A stretch of 64,000 bases of DNA from JANXQG01 sp963709175 (GCA_963709175.1 CAVPVK010000007.1:2646865-2710864); one strand, 5' to 3'. Counted from the first letter of the stretch, positions 55,490-63,996 are shown. Made by a program: numbers and translations. Notes: generated by a model from the letters alone, not told the origin.

Positions 55490-56446
55490 CTACATTTCCG
55501 TCTCCCGGAAGGCCCGGGACGAAAGGGGAGATCCGGCGGCCTCTCGCAATTTGCGAAGATTGACGACATCCAAGTTCTCGCCATTCTCCGTACCCTTGGG
55601 CGTTTCCAAAACCATGGGCAGCTTGCGGAAGCGACGATCGCGGAGCAGGCAGCCAAACGCCTCGAGGCCAATCTTGCCGCAGCCAATATGGGCGTGGCGA
55701 TCGACGCGGCTTCCGCGATCCTTGAGGCTGTCATTGAGGTGAAAGGCCCGAATCTGATCGATCCCCACTATCCGATTAAACTGCCTCATCGTGGTACGGT
55801 AATCCGCGGAAGTCACGAGGGCGTAGCCGGCGGCGAAGACGTGGCACGTATCGAAACAAACGCCCAGCCGGCCATTGTCCTTCACGCCCGAAAGAATCTC
55901 GGCCAGATGCTCGAACCGCCAGCCAAGCGTCGTGCCTTGGCCGGCCGTGGTTTCCAGCAGGATGCCGGCGGCAACACCGTCGGTTTGTCTGAGCACTTCA
56001 TCCAATCCGGCGACAATGCGTCTCAGCCCTTCCGACTCGCTCGTGGTGGTATAGGCCCCCGGATGGGAAACCACCCAGGGAATCCCCAGAGTCGCGGCCC
56101 GCTGTACCTCATCAATCAAGGCGTCGATCGACTTTTTCCAGAGGACTTTCTCCGGGCTGCCCAGGTTGATCAGGTACGAAGTCGTGGGCCAGCGGGCAGG
56201 CGATGCCGGTGTCGGCTACGGCCTGCCGGAATTGGCGGGCCTGCTCGGCGGTGATCGGCTTGCCACGCCACTGGTTGGTGTTCTTGGTCAAGAACTGCCC
56301 GAATCGGAACTCTACTGGAAATGCTGGAAATGAGCGGGGATTTGCCGTGAACAGTCTGTAGGCAGTCACAATCAACAGCGGCGGCTCGTTCCACGGCCTC
56401 GATGGAGGCCGCCAGCAATCGACATGTGACATCCGAGAATAGGCAT
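55490..56446 (-). CDS. nfo: Endonuclease IV (AP endonuclease), frameshifted and with a 61-nt insertion
   Basis: Starts at ATG 56446: MPILGCHMSIAGGLHRAVER after removing one extra G (about 56391), a textbook Nfo opening. It cleaves the phosphodiester 5' of abasic sites using three zinc ions. After CDCLQ, a 61-nt segment (about 56281-56341) interrupts the coding sequence before FLTKNTNQWRGKP. Another extra T near 56181 (LAHDSYLINL corrected) shifts the frame again. Downstream motifs are intact: HPGAYTTTSESEGL, GILLETTAGQGT, GVCFDTCHVFAAGY, AFHLNDS and a terminal ETPKG, with metal-binding His, Glu and Asp visible. The single-base shifts look like sequence errors; the 61-nt insertion may be real. 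Confidence 0.8.
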
Positions 56447-56764
56447 GAATCCAATGATACCGCTTGACCGACTCCCGGACGAGGCCCCACCTGCCTCCCG
56501 GACGCCAACGGATACGGCCAATCCCGTTGTTGTTTCTGGGGTTGGAACCCGGGCCGGATAGAAGTTTACGCAATTTCAATTTGAACAAATCCTGGTGGGT
56601 TCTGGGAGCGTTCCGCGGGCGTTCCGGGGCCTTTCCGTATAGTAGGGCGTGACGAACAAAAACGGGCAGGCGGGTAGCTTCCGCCGTAGTCCGGCCGGCT
56701 GGCGCAGGTTTCACCTTCGCACCACGTTGGCTGGCCGGACTGCCCGAGAAAGCGAAGGTGAAAC
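56447..56764. other. 318-bp region at the core/accessory boundary; leader of the recombinase gene
   Basis: Separates nfo (minus) from the recombinase-like gene (plus). The right 80 bp hold two interlocking inverted repeats (see 56688-56764). The rest contains GCGTTCCGCGGGCGTTCCGG near 56611 and no gene or tRNA I can support. Confidence 0.55.
56688..56764 (+). promoter_or_regulatory. Interlocking inverted repeats (pseudoknot topology) covering the recombinase ribosome-binding site
   Basis: Arm A (56688-56696, AGTCCGGCC) pairs with A' (56733-56741, GGCCGGACT); with G-U pairs the stem extends to 13 bp. Arm B (56708-56720, GTTTCACCTTCGC) pairs perfectly with B' (56752-56764, GCGAAGGTGAAAC). The order A-B-A'-B' is that of an H-type pseudoknot. 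B' contains the AAGGTG ribosome-binding site and touches the ATG at 56765. It may be an RNA switch or, as DNA, an operator or recombination site. Confidence 0.55.
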
Positions 56765-57558
56765 ATGCAGGCACCAAAGTGCAGCCATGAGGCATATCGA
56801 ATCGACGAGCGCGGCAGAAAGACTAACCTGTGGCGATCCACGCCGGGCATCGCCAGCGAGTTCATTCATCATCTATCCGCTCTCATCGAGCGGGATAGCA
56901 AGCTCCCCACATTAGTTCTGCATTGCCGCGCGTCAACGAAAGGTCAGGAGAAAAACGGGAACCTGAACGATCAGATGATGGATGCGCTGCGAAAGCTGCT
57001 GAAAATGGGCTTCAGGCTAGGTCGCGACATCATTGTCTTTGAAGGTGTGGAGTCGAGCCGTATCGGTAGTGAAAATGAGGACCGGCCCTTGCTGGAGCAG
57101 GCTCTCGACGAAGCCAGAAAGCGGGGGGCTATCCTTGTTGCCGCCCATCGCGATCGGTTCTTGCGGAATCGGCATCTCGGCACAGAATGGCCGCATGAGC
57201 AACCGACAATTCGTGACTACATGGACCTTATGTGTCTTGCCCGTGATGTGCCATTAGCGACGATCCAACACCCGGACCACCCGGCAGCGAAAAGCGACCA
57301 GATCAAACGAGGACAGGAGTCCAAAGGAAACCGAGGCGGACGACCACCAAGCAGGCGACAGGAAACCATGACGGGCGACCGACCAAACAGAAATGGAAGG
57401 AACGAAGACTAGCTTGGCGTCCTCTTGCAAGGGAACTCCGAGACGCCGGTCTATCATACGAGCGGATTGCCGAACGGCTGAAGGCGAACGCGAGAGATGA
57501 CGGCTTCCACAAAGTAACTCCAATGACGGTCTACAACTGGCTGAAAAAACGCATATAA
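56765..57558 (+). CDS. Atypical serine-recombinase-like protein with C-terminal helix-turn-helix
   Basis: ATG 56765. The N-terminal ~200 residues have the resolvase layout: a strand ending LVLHCRASTKGQ with Ser57 at the nucleophile position (compare YxRVSxxxQ), VFEGVESSRIGSENEDRPLL, then EQALDEARKRGAILVAAHRDRFLR with the conserved Arg pair. One A is missing near 57345; corrected, the protein continues GRPPKQATGNHDGRPTKQK and ends in an HTH (LRDAGLSYERIAERLKANAR, MTVYNWLKKRI). About 265 residues, the length of small serine recombinases. It differs from known resolvases in the HCRAST motif and long N-terminal lead (~48 residues). Its target site could be the adjacent inverted repeats. Confidence 0.65.
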
Positions 57559-57790
57559 GTTTTGGAGGCTTTCGAGGTTTACTAAAATGACTTTCACCCG
57601 GCAAAACAGGGCTTTTTCAGGGTCTTCAGCGACCGCATCAGCCAGCACAAAACCATTACTATTACCAGCATAGTCGTAGATAGGTAGCAGTGAAAGCCAG
57701 ATCAGTAGCCATAGCCGTCACGCGCATCCACACCCCAGCCACAGGGGTATCGCATCTTAACCATTTAGGAGAAAAACATGAGGCATCAAC
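57559..57790. other. Intergenic region between recombinase-like and Cys-rich protein genes
   Basis: 232 bp with no recognisable gene. The open frame that begins at 57690 is an artefact of the frameshift in the following gene. Confidence 0.45.
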
Positions 57791-58335
57791 ATGGGCGGAA
57801 TTGGTAGCGGACAGTGGATCTCGGCCACGAAAGAGAACCACCGTTGAGCAATGCCACTCGCTCGACGTGAATCAACTGGCCAGAGACGGAGTGCTTCAAG
57901 TCGGAGAGGCTGGCATAATCCGCTGGCACGATCAATACGGCAAGCCAACTTTCTCCATAGACTTTTCCACGGTCAGCGGACACGACGGGAATCCCATTCT
58001 CTGGCTTTCCTACACGTGGCAGGATTGGCACGGCAACACTTCCGAGAAAATCTCCATTCCCGTCCAGCTTCAAACGACGTTCCCCTACTTTGGCGGGCAG
58101 CGGTGGTGGTTCACTTGTCCGCTCATCGTTGCCGAAAACGCCATGCAATCGTAGGGTGGCCAAGCTCCACTTACCGCCCGGTGGCCGTCACTTCGGCTGC
58201 CGCGATTGCCACGATTTAACCTATCAAAGCTGCCAGGTAGGGAACTTGTTGGAGCAAGTGGTCCGACGAGCGAACGCGATTCACGAGGAATTGGACCGCT
58301 TGCTGCCGCCAACGGCTGACAGGCCTTCGCTCTAA
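57791..58335 (+). CDS. Cys-rich conserved protein of the MGGIGSGQW type (zinc-ribbon-like)
   Basis: ATG 57791: MGGIGSGQWISATKENHREQ with one extra T removed near 57842. It continues CHSLDVNQLARDGVLQVGEA, then GIIRWHDQYGKPTFSI, a beta-rich centre, and the conserved FGGQRWWFTCPLI. After removing one extra A near 58140 it reads CNRRVAKLHLPPGGRHFGCR and DCHDLTYQSCQ. Four Cys in two pairs suggest a zinc ribbon. About 180 residues. Proteins of this layout are widespread in accessory DNA of many bacteria and have no known function that I am aware of. Two frameshifts, one near each end. Confidence 0.65.
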
Positions 58336-58520
58336 CCGGCCGCAAGCCCAATAATACCCGGTTTTCCAAGCAAAATCGCGTCAAGGTACAAAGACACTAG
58401 TTACCCCTCGATCGGTCCTGCCACAAGGTCCTACGTACCCTCAAAAGGGCTAAAAACCAGATCCAAGGGCCGCTAGGTCTATCGCGTGTAACTGCCCAAG
58501 AAGTGCCGTCTCAGTTATGG
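58336..58520. other. Intergenic region between convergent Cys-rich and 87-residue protein genes
   Basis: 185 bp, no feature recognised. The three-way stops and low coding signal argue against a gene. Confidence 0.4.
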
Positions 58521-58784
58521 TCATTTCGCAACTTCTGGAACTGCAAGCAATCGTTGTAGAAGCTCTTCGCTGTGCTCACATTCTTCCCAGTAGCCTTGTG
58601 CGAAAATCGACTGCAAAGTCGTGGAGGGAAAATGCATGCCACGAAACTCATTGGCGATGATACCTTGCGACGTTTCCGGATCGTCGCTCACTTGAATGAG
58701 AAACACTTCGTTATTCTTCAGCGCAATGACTTTCATTTCTTCTTTCCGACTTCCCACGGTATGCCTCTCGATTTCACCAGACAT
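58521..58784 (-). CDS. Hypothetical protein (87 residues), last gene of the accessory operon
   Basis: MSGEIERHTVGSRKEEMKVI; an internal ATG at 58736 (MKVIALKNNEVF) preceded by GGAAAGAAGAA is the likelier start and gives 71 residues. The sequence alternates hydrophobic and polar residues (EVFLIQVSDDPETSQGIIAN) and ends in a Leu-rich helix (EELLQRLLAVPEVAK). No domain recognised. It lies 66 bp after the preceding small gene, on the same strand. Confidence 0.45.
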   Translation of the reverse strand: MSGEIERHTVGSRKEEMKVIALKNNEVFLIQVSDDPETSQGIIANEFRGMHFPSTTLQSIFAQGYWEECEHSEELLQRLLAVPEVAK

Positions 58785-58850
58785 GCAAATACGGTCGGCG
58801 ATGGGACACTCTTCAGAGTCAAACCATCGAACAGGCTGCCTTACTCACTG

Positions 58851-59039
58851 TCAGATATCCACTTCGATACACGTGTGCAACGCCCTCAGCCATGCTTCAG
58901 GCTGCTTGCTCGGATCAAGCGTTTCTCCTCGGATGAACACGTTGTCTTGCATGATGCTGAGCAGCAAACCGTTGTCTGGCGGGTCGCACCCAAGCGAAGA
59001 GCCGTCGAAGCTAATAGTGCCAACGTGCTCGCTCTTCAT
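58851..59039 (-). CDS. Hypothetical protein (62 residues)
   Basis: MKSEHVGTISFDGSSLGCDP, then NGLLLSIMQDNVFIRGETLD and AWLRALHTCIEVDI. Six bases after the stop of the gene above, with AGCAG before the ATG, so it is likely translated with it. No family recognised. Confidence 0.45.
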   Translation of the reverse strand: MKSEHVGTISFDGSSLGCDPPDNGLLLSIMQDNVFIRGETLDPSKQPEAWLRALHTCIEVDI

Positions 59040-59044
59040 CTGCT

Positions 59045-59278
59045 TCAGCGTGTAGACGTCAACTTCAGAGGTTCATTGTGGTTGCTCGAATCTGAATGCT
59101 CGTCGGGAGGGCTATCGCCGTTCTCTTTCTTCTGCGGACTCCAAGGCTTGCCATCCTCCATAAAGAAACCTCGGTCGTCTTCGAGAGTGATGGTCTTCAT
59201 AGAGTTGACAAAAACGCCATCAGATGGCTCATGGTCGTCGTTGTCGTCGTTGTTGATGTTTTCTACTGGAATTGTCAT
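59045..59278 (-). CDS. Hypothetical acidic protein (77 residues)
   Basis: ATG 59278 overlaps the TGA of the preceding gene (TGATG), so translation is coupled; a TTG at 59281 is also in frame. Very acidic and Asn/Asp/Ser-rich (ENINNDDNDDHEPSDG, PPDEHSDSSNHNEP), with a TITLEDDRGFFMEDGKPW centre. Probably disordered at the ends. No family recognised. Confidence 0.5.
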   Translation of the reverse strand: MTIPVENINNDDNDDHEPSDGVFVNSMKTITLEDDRGFFMEDGKPWSPQKKENGDSPPDEHSDSSNHNEPLKLTSTR

Positions 59279-59505
59279 CAATACACCCTTCCTGGTACGT
59301 GAACATATGGGACTTCGTGAATGACTTCACCGCCATACAGCTCAGCAATCCTCGTTGCTTCGTTGATTTCAGGCTGGGGGTCTTCCGGTCCGGGAGGAGC
59401 AGGCAGGGAATCATTCAACTCTTTAGCAAGTTCTTCACTGCTCGAAGTCCAGTGCCAGTCTTTCAACGTTGCCCGTTCCCCGAGTATTACAATTGTGCAT
59501 TCCAT
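59278..59505 (-). CDS. Hypothetical protein (75 residues)
   Basis: MECTIVILGERATLKDWHWT, then SEELAKELNDSLPAPPGPED, EINEATRIAELYGGEVIHEV. Its ATG follows the PEP-CTERM gene's TAA by a single base (TAAAATG), a sign of coupling. No family recognised. Confidence 0.5.
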   Translation of the reverse strand: MECTIVILGERATLKDWHWTSSSEELAKELNDSLPAPPGPEDPQPEINEATRIAELYGGEVIHEVPYVHVPGRVY

Positions 59506-59506
59506 T

Positions 59507-60348
59507 TTAGCCCTTCACTCGTCTTCGCAAAGCATAAGATAGCAGGCCGATGGCACCCGCACCGAGGAGGGCGAGGGTGGAGGGTTCGGGGACAGCTTCC
59601 GACGTATAGGTGACGATAATTTCGCCGTTACCGCCTCCGCCTCCGCCCCCGCCGTTGCCGTGCCCGCCGCCGCCTCCGCCCCCGCCGCCCGGGAAGCTGC
59701 CGTTTTGCCCGTCGCCCCCATATCCGCCGTTGCCTCCCTGGGCGTAGCCAACGCCCCCGCTGCCGCCGACGCTGCCCGCCCCGCCTTGGCCGCCCGTCCC
59801 GCTTGGGCCGGCGGTACCACCTCCGCCACCTCCGCCGCCATAGTAGCCGCTTGTGCCACCGCCCCCACCGCCCCCCGGATACCCCGTTCCGGCGCCCCCG
59901 CGCCCCCGCCGCCCCCGCCGCTGGCACCGCCGCCGCCGCCGCCGCCTCCACCGCCAGCAATAATGTCTTGAGCGCGCCGTAGTTCCAAAATTGTATTCCC
60001 GCCGCCGCCGCCATCTCCGCCGTCGAGGACGGTGCCGCCGCCGCCAGCGCCGACGTAGTAGCCGTATGACCCGGGGACGAGCGGCGTCGTGTAGGTCTTG
60101 CTAGAGTAAGCACCACCACCGCCACCGCCGCCGCCGAAGGAGTAGAAGTCGTTCCCTCCGCCCCCTCCGCCCCCTCCGCCCCAGCATTGAACTGTCACGT
60201 CAGTCCACTCGTAACCCGCGGGAATGGTTACGCTGCCGGCCCCCGTGGTCGTCAGGGGCAAGGTGTCCGCGGCCGCAGAAACCACCAACGTGAAGAAATT
60301 CAGATAGGTCGCAGCCACGACCACAATCACAAAAATGTGCCTTTTCAT
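59507..60348 (-). CDS. Secreted glycine-rich protein with PEP-CTERM signal (frameshifted)
   Basis: Signal peptide MKRHIFVIVVVAATYLNFFT to SAAAD, then IPAGYEWTDVTVQCWGGGGG, a beta strand opening that resembles glycine-rich repeat proteins. A long run of Gly with YGG/SGG spacers follows. A base is missing near 59895; corrected, the frame gives GGGGGGTSGYYGGGGG, then GEIIVTYTSEAVPEPSTLAL and a transmembrane stretch ending YALRRRVKG. VPEP plus helix plus basic tail is a PEP-CTERM sorting signal. The uncorrected frame ends at 59515 in Ala-rich text. It is probably an exported matrix or surface protein. Confidence 0.75.
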
Positions 60349-60381
60349 CCCACTTCCTTTTCAAATCTATGAAAATTCTCT

Positions 60382-60885
60382 CTACATCAACATCTGTTGG
60401 CCCGGCGTTAGCCCAATGAGTAGCCAGGCCAGTCGGTCGATTGCCGCCTGTGCCTTGGGTTGCCATTGTTCCGGGGTTACATCCGGCTGCCGCGCGTAGG
60501 CTTCCACATCGAGCAACTTGCCAATCAGGTCGGCGAAGGCCCCGGCCATGACTATCGTAGGGTCCTGCTCATCGAAACCGCACCACTTCGCGACGAATAA
60601 ATCAATGACGCCAGGCTCGTTCCAGCCGTCAACAATTGCATAGTGCTGGTCGCCGCCAAGGAACGGCTTCATTACGCGAGTGCCTACGTGCCTCACCATC
60701 TCAGATACTTTGCCCTTGTAACCCGGGAGGGCGTCAAATACCTCCTGAACGCCCAGCCGAAGCATCCCTTCAATCACGCTCTTGTCACCCAGGTAGGGCA
60801 CATTGGCACTATTCGCAATCTTGGCCAACGATTCCGCAAATAGGTTCTCGTTGGCCGGGGTATCCGGCGTATGTTTGCTGTTCAT
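60382..60885 (-). CDS. Hypothetical protein (167 residues) of the accessory operon
   Basis: ATG 60885 (MNSKHTPDTPANENLFAESL); the frame is open to 61359, but that part is antisense to the next gene. Mostly helical: AKIANSANVPYLGDKSVIEG, MLRLGVQEVFDALPGYKGKV, FVAKWCGFDEQDPTIVMAGA, and a Leu-rich C-terminus AIDRLAWLLIGLTPGQ. No family recognised. It lies 43 bases after the HsdR_N gene and 33 before the glycine-rich gene. Confidence 0.6.
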   Translation of the reverse strand: MNSKHTPDTPANENLFAESLAKIANSANVPYLGDKSVIEGMLRLGVQEVFDALPGYKGKVSEMVRHVGTRVMKPFLGGDQHYAIVDGWNEPGVIDLFVAKWCGFDEQDPTIVMAGAFADLIGKLLDVEAYARQPDVTPEQWQPKAQAAIDRLAWLLIGLTPGQQMLM

Positions 60886-60928
60886 CGTACTTTCCTGATC
60901 GTTGAGTGCAGCATCATCAACGCCCTCG

Positions 60929-62085
60929 CTAGACGTCGGAATTCTTGAGTTTATTGAAAATGCCGGCACCGAGTTGGGTAAGCTTCTGCCGAATCTCGGG
61001 CCAGTTGTCGCGGTCATCAATCCCCTTGTCGAGAACGCGGAAACGGACAGAGACGGTCTTCTGCAACTCGCGCAGGTCATGTGGACACTTGACGCCCGCG
61101 AGAAGCTCCAAGGCTTTGTCTCGCCGTTCTTGCCTGTTCTCGTCAGAGAACTCAATATCGACGTGGCAAGCGTGGTCACCGACTTCGAGTGAGAGACAGA
61201 TTCCGCGAACGGTCTTCGTAATCCACCCCCCACCACACGGCTTGCCTGCGAACAAACCGTTGGGTTCGGAGCGAATTGGCTCCCAGAACTCAATGTATCC
61301 ACATTCAGATGCGGGCTGCTGTGCTCCAGTAGGAGGGGTGGTAGCTGAGGTGGGAACATTGGCCTCCCTCAATTTCTGGTTGACTTGCTCCTTAATCAAC
61401 TCCTGAAAAGCGCACTGCGTGAGCCGCTTGAAGTCGGCCAGCTTTTCCTTCGTCAACTTCGTTTTGGTGCCTTTGTGGATGCGAGCGGCTACGGCTCTCA
61501 CGAGGTCGTCCGATGGATCGCCCAACTCTTGGGCCAGATTGTCCTTGATGTCCTTGGCATTCTTCAAGCCCTTCGCCGCATTGCGGATCTCTTCCGGCTT
61601 GAACTCTGCCGCTGAAGGATGCTCAGGAACTCGCAAGGGATTGCACCGTTGAGAACGTCCCACTCAAGGAATGGCTCCTCATCCATTATGTTCTGTGCGG
61701 CCAAATCGGTGAAGAAATGCCACCGTACCCCGTTTGTCAAGATACCCAACTTCACCGCCCCGCGTGCCTGGGCGTAATAGTCGCGAAGTTGCCCGTGAGC
61801 ACGCGCTATGAACTCTCCGACCGCCTTTGCTTCGACCAAAAATGCCAAGGTATTGCTGACGAAAACCGCCCAGTCCACCGGTTCCTTGCTCCGATGATCG
61901 CCAAAATCGGCCTTGTATTCGGCGTTGCACTGAAGGGGATCAGCCAGGTTGTAACCGAGAATGGCGAACAACGGCGCAATCAACCTCAATTTCGTTTGGG
62001 CTTCGTTTCCCCGACATGCTTTGTACTGGTCCTTGACCAGATTGACGTACTGTTCAAGTTGCTCTTCCAGACTACCCGCCAACAT
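60929..62085 (-). CDS. HsdR_N-domain nuclease-like protein, first gene of the accessory operon (frameshifted)
   Basis: About 385 residues. The N-terminal ~170 match the type I restriction HsdR_N fold: YKACRGNEAQTKLRLIAPLF, ILGYNLADPLQCNAEYKADF, then PVDWAVFVSNTLAFLVEAKA, which has the PD-(D/E)xK layout Asp...Glu-Ala-Lys, and VKLGILTNGVRWHFFTDL. A single-base shift near 61620 moves the frame; the protein goes on HPSAAEFKPEEIRNAAKGL and a C-terminal region of unknown fold (WEPIRSEPNGLFAGKPCGGG). There is no helicase or specificity gene, so it is not a full type I system. Likely DNA cleavage or binding. Confidence 0.7.
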
Positions 62086-62292
62086 GCTTTGCGCCTTCCA
62101 ATCAAGGATGGTTCATTTGCAGACTTCCACAAAAAAACAGGGAGCACACCGTGCCGCGCTCCCGGGAAGCCCTGCAACAGGCCGAGCAGAAACAGCGTCC
62201 GGCGGCTCCCATACGGGGAGCCAGCCAAGACGCCTATCTGCTCTGAAAGTGTTGCAGTTTTCCCGAGACGGCGAAAAGGTATGGCTAATCGA
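62086..62292. other. Promoter-side region of the accessory operon, cut by the IS66 element
   Basis: 207 bp between the HsdR_N start and the left IS end. The operon's promoter is expected here or further out; the IS lies immediately beyond and may have displaced or supplied it. Confidence 0.45.
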
Positions 62293-62309
62293 GTAACCGT
62301 TCACGGGGT
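62293..62309 (+). repeat. IS66 left terminal inverted repeat
   Basis: GTAACCGTTCACGGGGT, identical to the inverted right end. Confidence 0.9.
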
Positions 62310-62469
62310 TCTTGCCATTATGCGTCCAGAACCCCCTCAGTGGCCAATAAATATGATGTATCGGCCGGGATTTGGCTTGTCAAGCCCCCCCAGAATTTTC
62401 CGGAATTTCTGGTCGGGCGAGCAGCCGGTTGATCTTGTTTCCGTAGGGCCATCCGTATCTTTCCGCCCT

Positions 62470-63919
62470 ATGAAGCTGCGGGAGACGAGCCACGGTCTGG
62501 ATTGCGAGCAACTGGCCCAGCGTATTGCCAAGCTGGAGCAAGAGCTGTCGGTAGCGATGGAGCATATCTGGGCTTCTGGAAGAGGAGAACGCCATCCTCA
62601 AACAGCAGTTGGCCGCGGCACGCAAAGAACTCCTCGAACTCTTCCAAACCGCCGTCCAGCGATATGGTCAAGCCGCCCAAGCCGCCGCGAAAGGACGGCA
62701 AGAAGCGCAAACGCGGCGGGCAGCCGGGACATGAGCAACACCTGCGAACGCCGTTTCCGCCCGAGGCCGTCAACCAGGTCGAGCCCTACACGCTGGATTG
62801 TTGCCCCGACTGCGGCGGTTCGCTTCGGCTTGCCAAGCGTCCGCCCGACGTTCTGCAACAGGTGGAAATCACCGCAACGCCGACCGATCGTCACGGAGCA
62901 TCAAGGCTTGGCCTACTGGTGCCCGCACTGCCAGAAGTTCCACTACGCCCCGTTGCCGGAAGCGGTGGTCAAGGCGGGGCTGTTCGGCCCGCGGCTGACG
63001 GCCCTGGTGGCCTTCATGAAGGGCGTCTGCCACGCCTCGTTCTCCACCATCCGCAAGTTCCTCCGCGACGTGGTCGGCGTGGACGTTTCCCGCGGCTACC
63101 TGGCCAAGCTGATCGCCAAGGTGAGCGAGTCGTTGGCCAAGGCCTATGCCGAGTTGTTCGAGCGGCTGCCGGGCGAAGCCGTGCTGAACATCGACGAGAC
63201 GGGGCACAAGGAGAACCGCGAGAAGTTCTGGACGTGGTGCTTCCGCGCCCAACTCTACACGCTGTTCCGCATCGACAAGTCGCGCGGCTCGAAGGTCCTG
63301 GTCGAGGTGCTGGGCGCGGAGTTCAACGGCGTGCTGGGCTGCGATTACTTCAGCGCCTACCGCAAGTACATGCGGAAGTTCGACGTGCTGGTGCAGTTCT
63401 GCATGGCCCACCTGATCCGCGACGTGAAGTTCCTGCTGACGCTGCCGGGCGCGGAGGATCAAGCCTACGGCCAGCGGCTGCGGGACGCGCTGCGGGAACT
63501 GTTTGCCGTGATCCACCGCCGCGAGACGATGACGGCGGCGGGTTTTCAGAAGGCGTTGGAAGCGGCCCGGGAGCAGGTGCTGACGGCGGCCACGACCCGC
63601 GTGCCGGACACGAAACACGCCCGGAACCTGGCCAAACGCTTCCGCGAGCATGGGGAGGCGTACTTCCGTTTCATCACCACGCCGGGCATCGAGCCGACCA
63701 ACAACCTGGCCGAACAGGCGATTCGCTTCGTGGTGATCGACCGGCGGATTACCCAGGGGACGCGGAGCGAAAAAGGCCGCCGCTGGTGCGAGCGGATCTG
63801 GACGGTGATTGCCACTTGCGCCCAGCAGGGCCGTTCGGCTTTTCAGTTTCTTGCTGGACTCGGTCCAAGCCTATCTCTCCGGCGCTTCGCCGCCCTCGCT
63901 CCTGCCGTCAGGCCCCTGA
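62470..63919 (+). CDS. IS66 transposase (TnpC), DDE type, with four single-base frame breaks
   Basis: ATG 62470 (MKLRETSHGLDCEQLAQRIA); upstream ATGs at 62353 and 62356 are also in frame. An N-terminal leucine-zipper part is followed, once single-base shifts near 62575 and 62627 are corrected, by KNSSNSSKPPSSDMVKPPK and GGQPGHEQHL, both IS66 hallmarks, and CCPDCGGSLR (zinc finger). The shift near 62877 restores TEHQGLAYWCPHCQKFHYAP. The catalytic DDE residues are in VLNIDETGHKE, LGCDYFSAYRKY and EPTNNLAEQAIR. The corrected C-terminus is SVQAYLSGASPPSLLPSGP (break near 63853), ending at 63919; uncorrected it runs to 63966. Confidence 0.88.
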
Positions 63920-63979
63920 CGGCGTTCTTTCAGCCCTTATTTCTCATTTTCTTGCGTGCCGCGTAGGTGATTGTAAATC

Positions 63980-63996
63980 ACCCCGTGAACGGTTAC
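63980..63996 (-). repeat. IS66 right terminal inverted repeat
   Basis: ACCCCGTGAACGGTTAC, the exact reverse complement of the left end. Confidence 0.9.

Larger units (their letters stand above)
62293..63996 (+). mobile_element. IS66-family insertion sequence (ISBst12-like organisation)
   Basis: A 1704-bp element with perfect 17-bp terminal inverted repeats GTAACCGTTCACGGGGT (62293-62309 and, inverted, 63980-63996). The base before the left end completes CTAATCGA (62285-62292), and the four bases after the right end, CTAA, match its first half, so an 8-bp target duplication typical of IS66 is likely. It carries only a TnpC-type transposase, no TnpA or TnpB. Confidence 0.9.

Noticed and set aside
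56540..56580. tRNA-like 3' end (GGGGTTGGAACCCGGG) as an integration site
   Set aside because: The loop does not match the TTCRANY consensus, and no acceptor, D or anticodon arms could be built.
59507..60348. Phage tail-fibre origin of the glycine-rich protein
   Set aside because: It has a signal peptide and a PEP-CTERM tail, and no phage structural, packaging or lysis gene is nearby.
60886..61359. Upstream extension of the 167-residue hypothetical protein
   Set aside because: It runs antisense-like through the HsdR_N gene region in another frame with Ser/Pro/Arg-rich text. ATG 60885 fits the operon spacing.
61717..62469. Upstream extension of the transposase frame
   Set aside because: It lies outside the IS left end (62293) and opposite the HsdR_N gene, so it cannot be part of the transposase.
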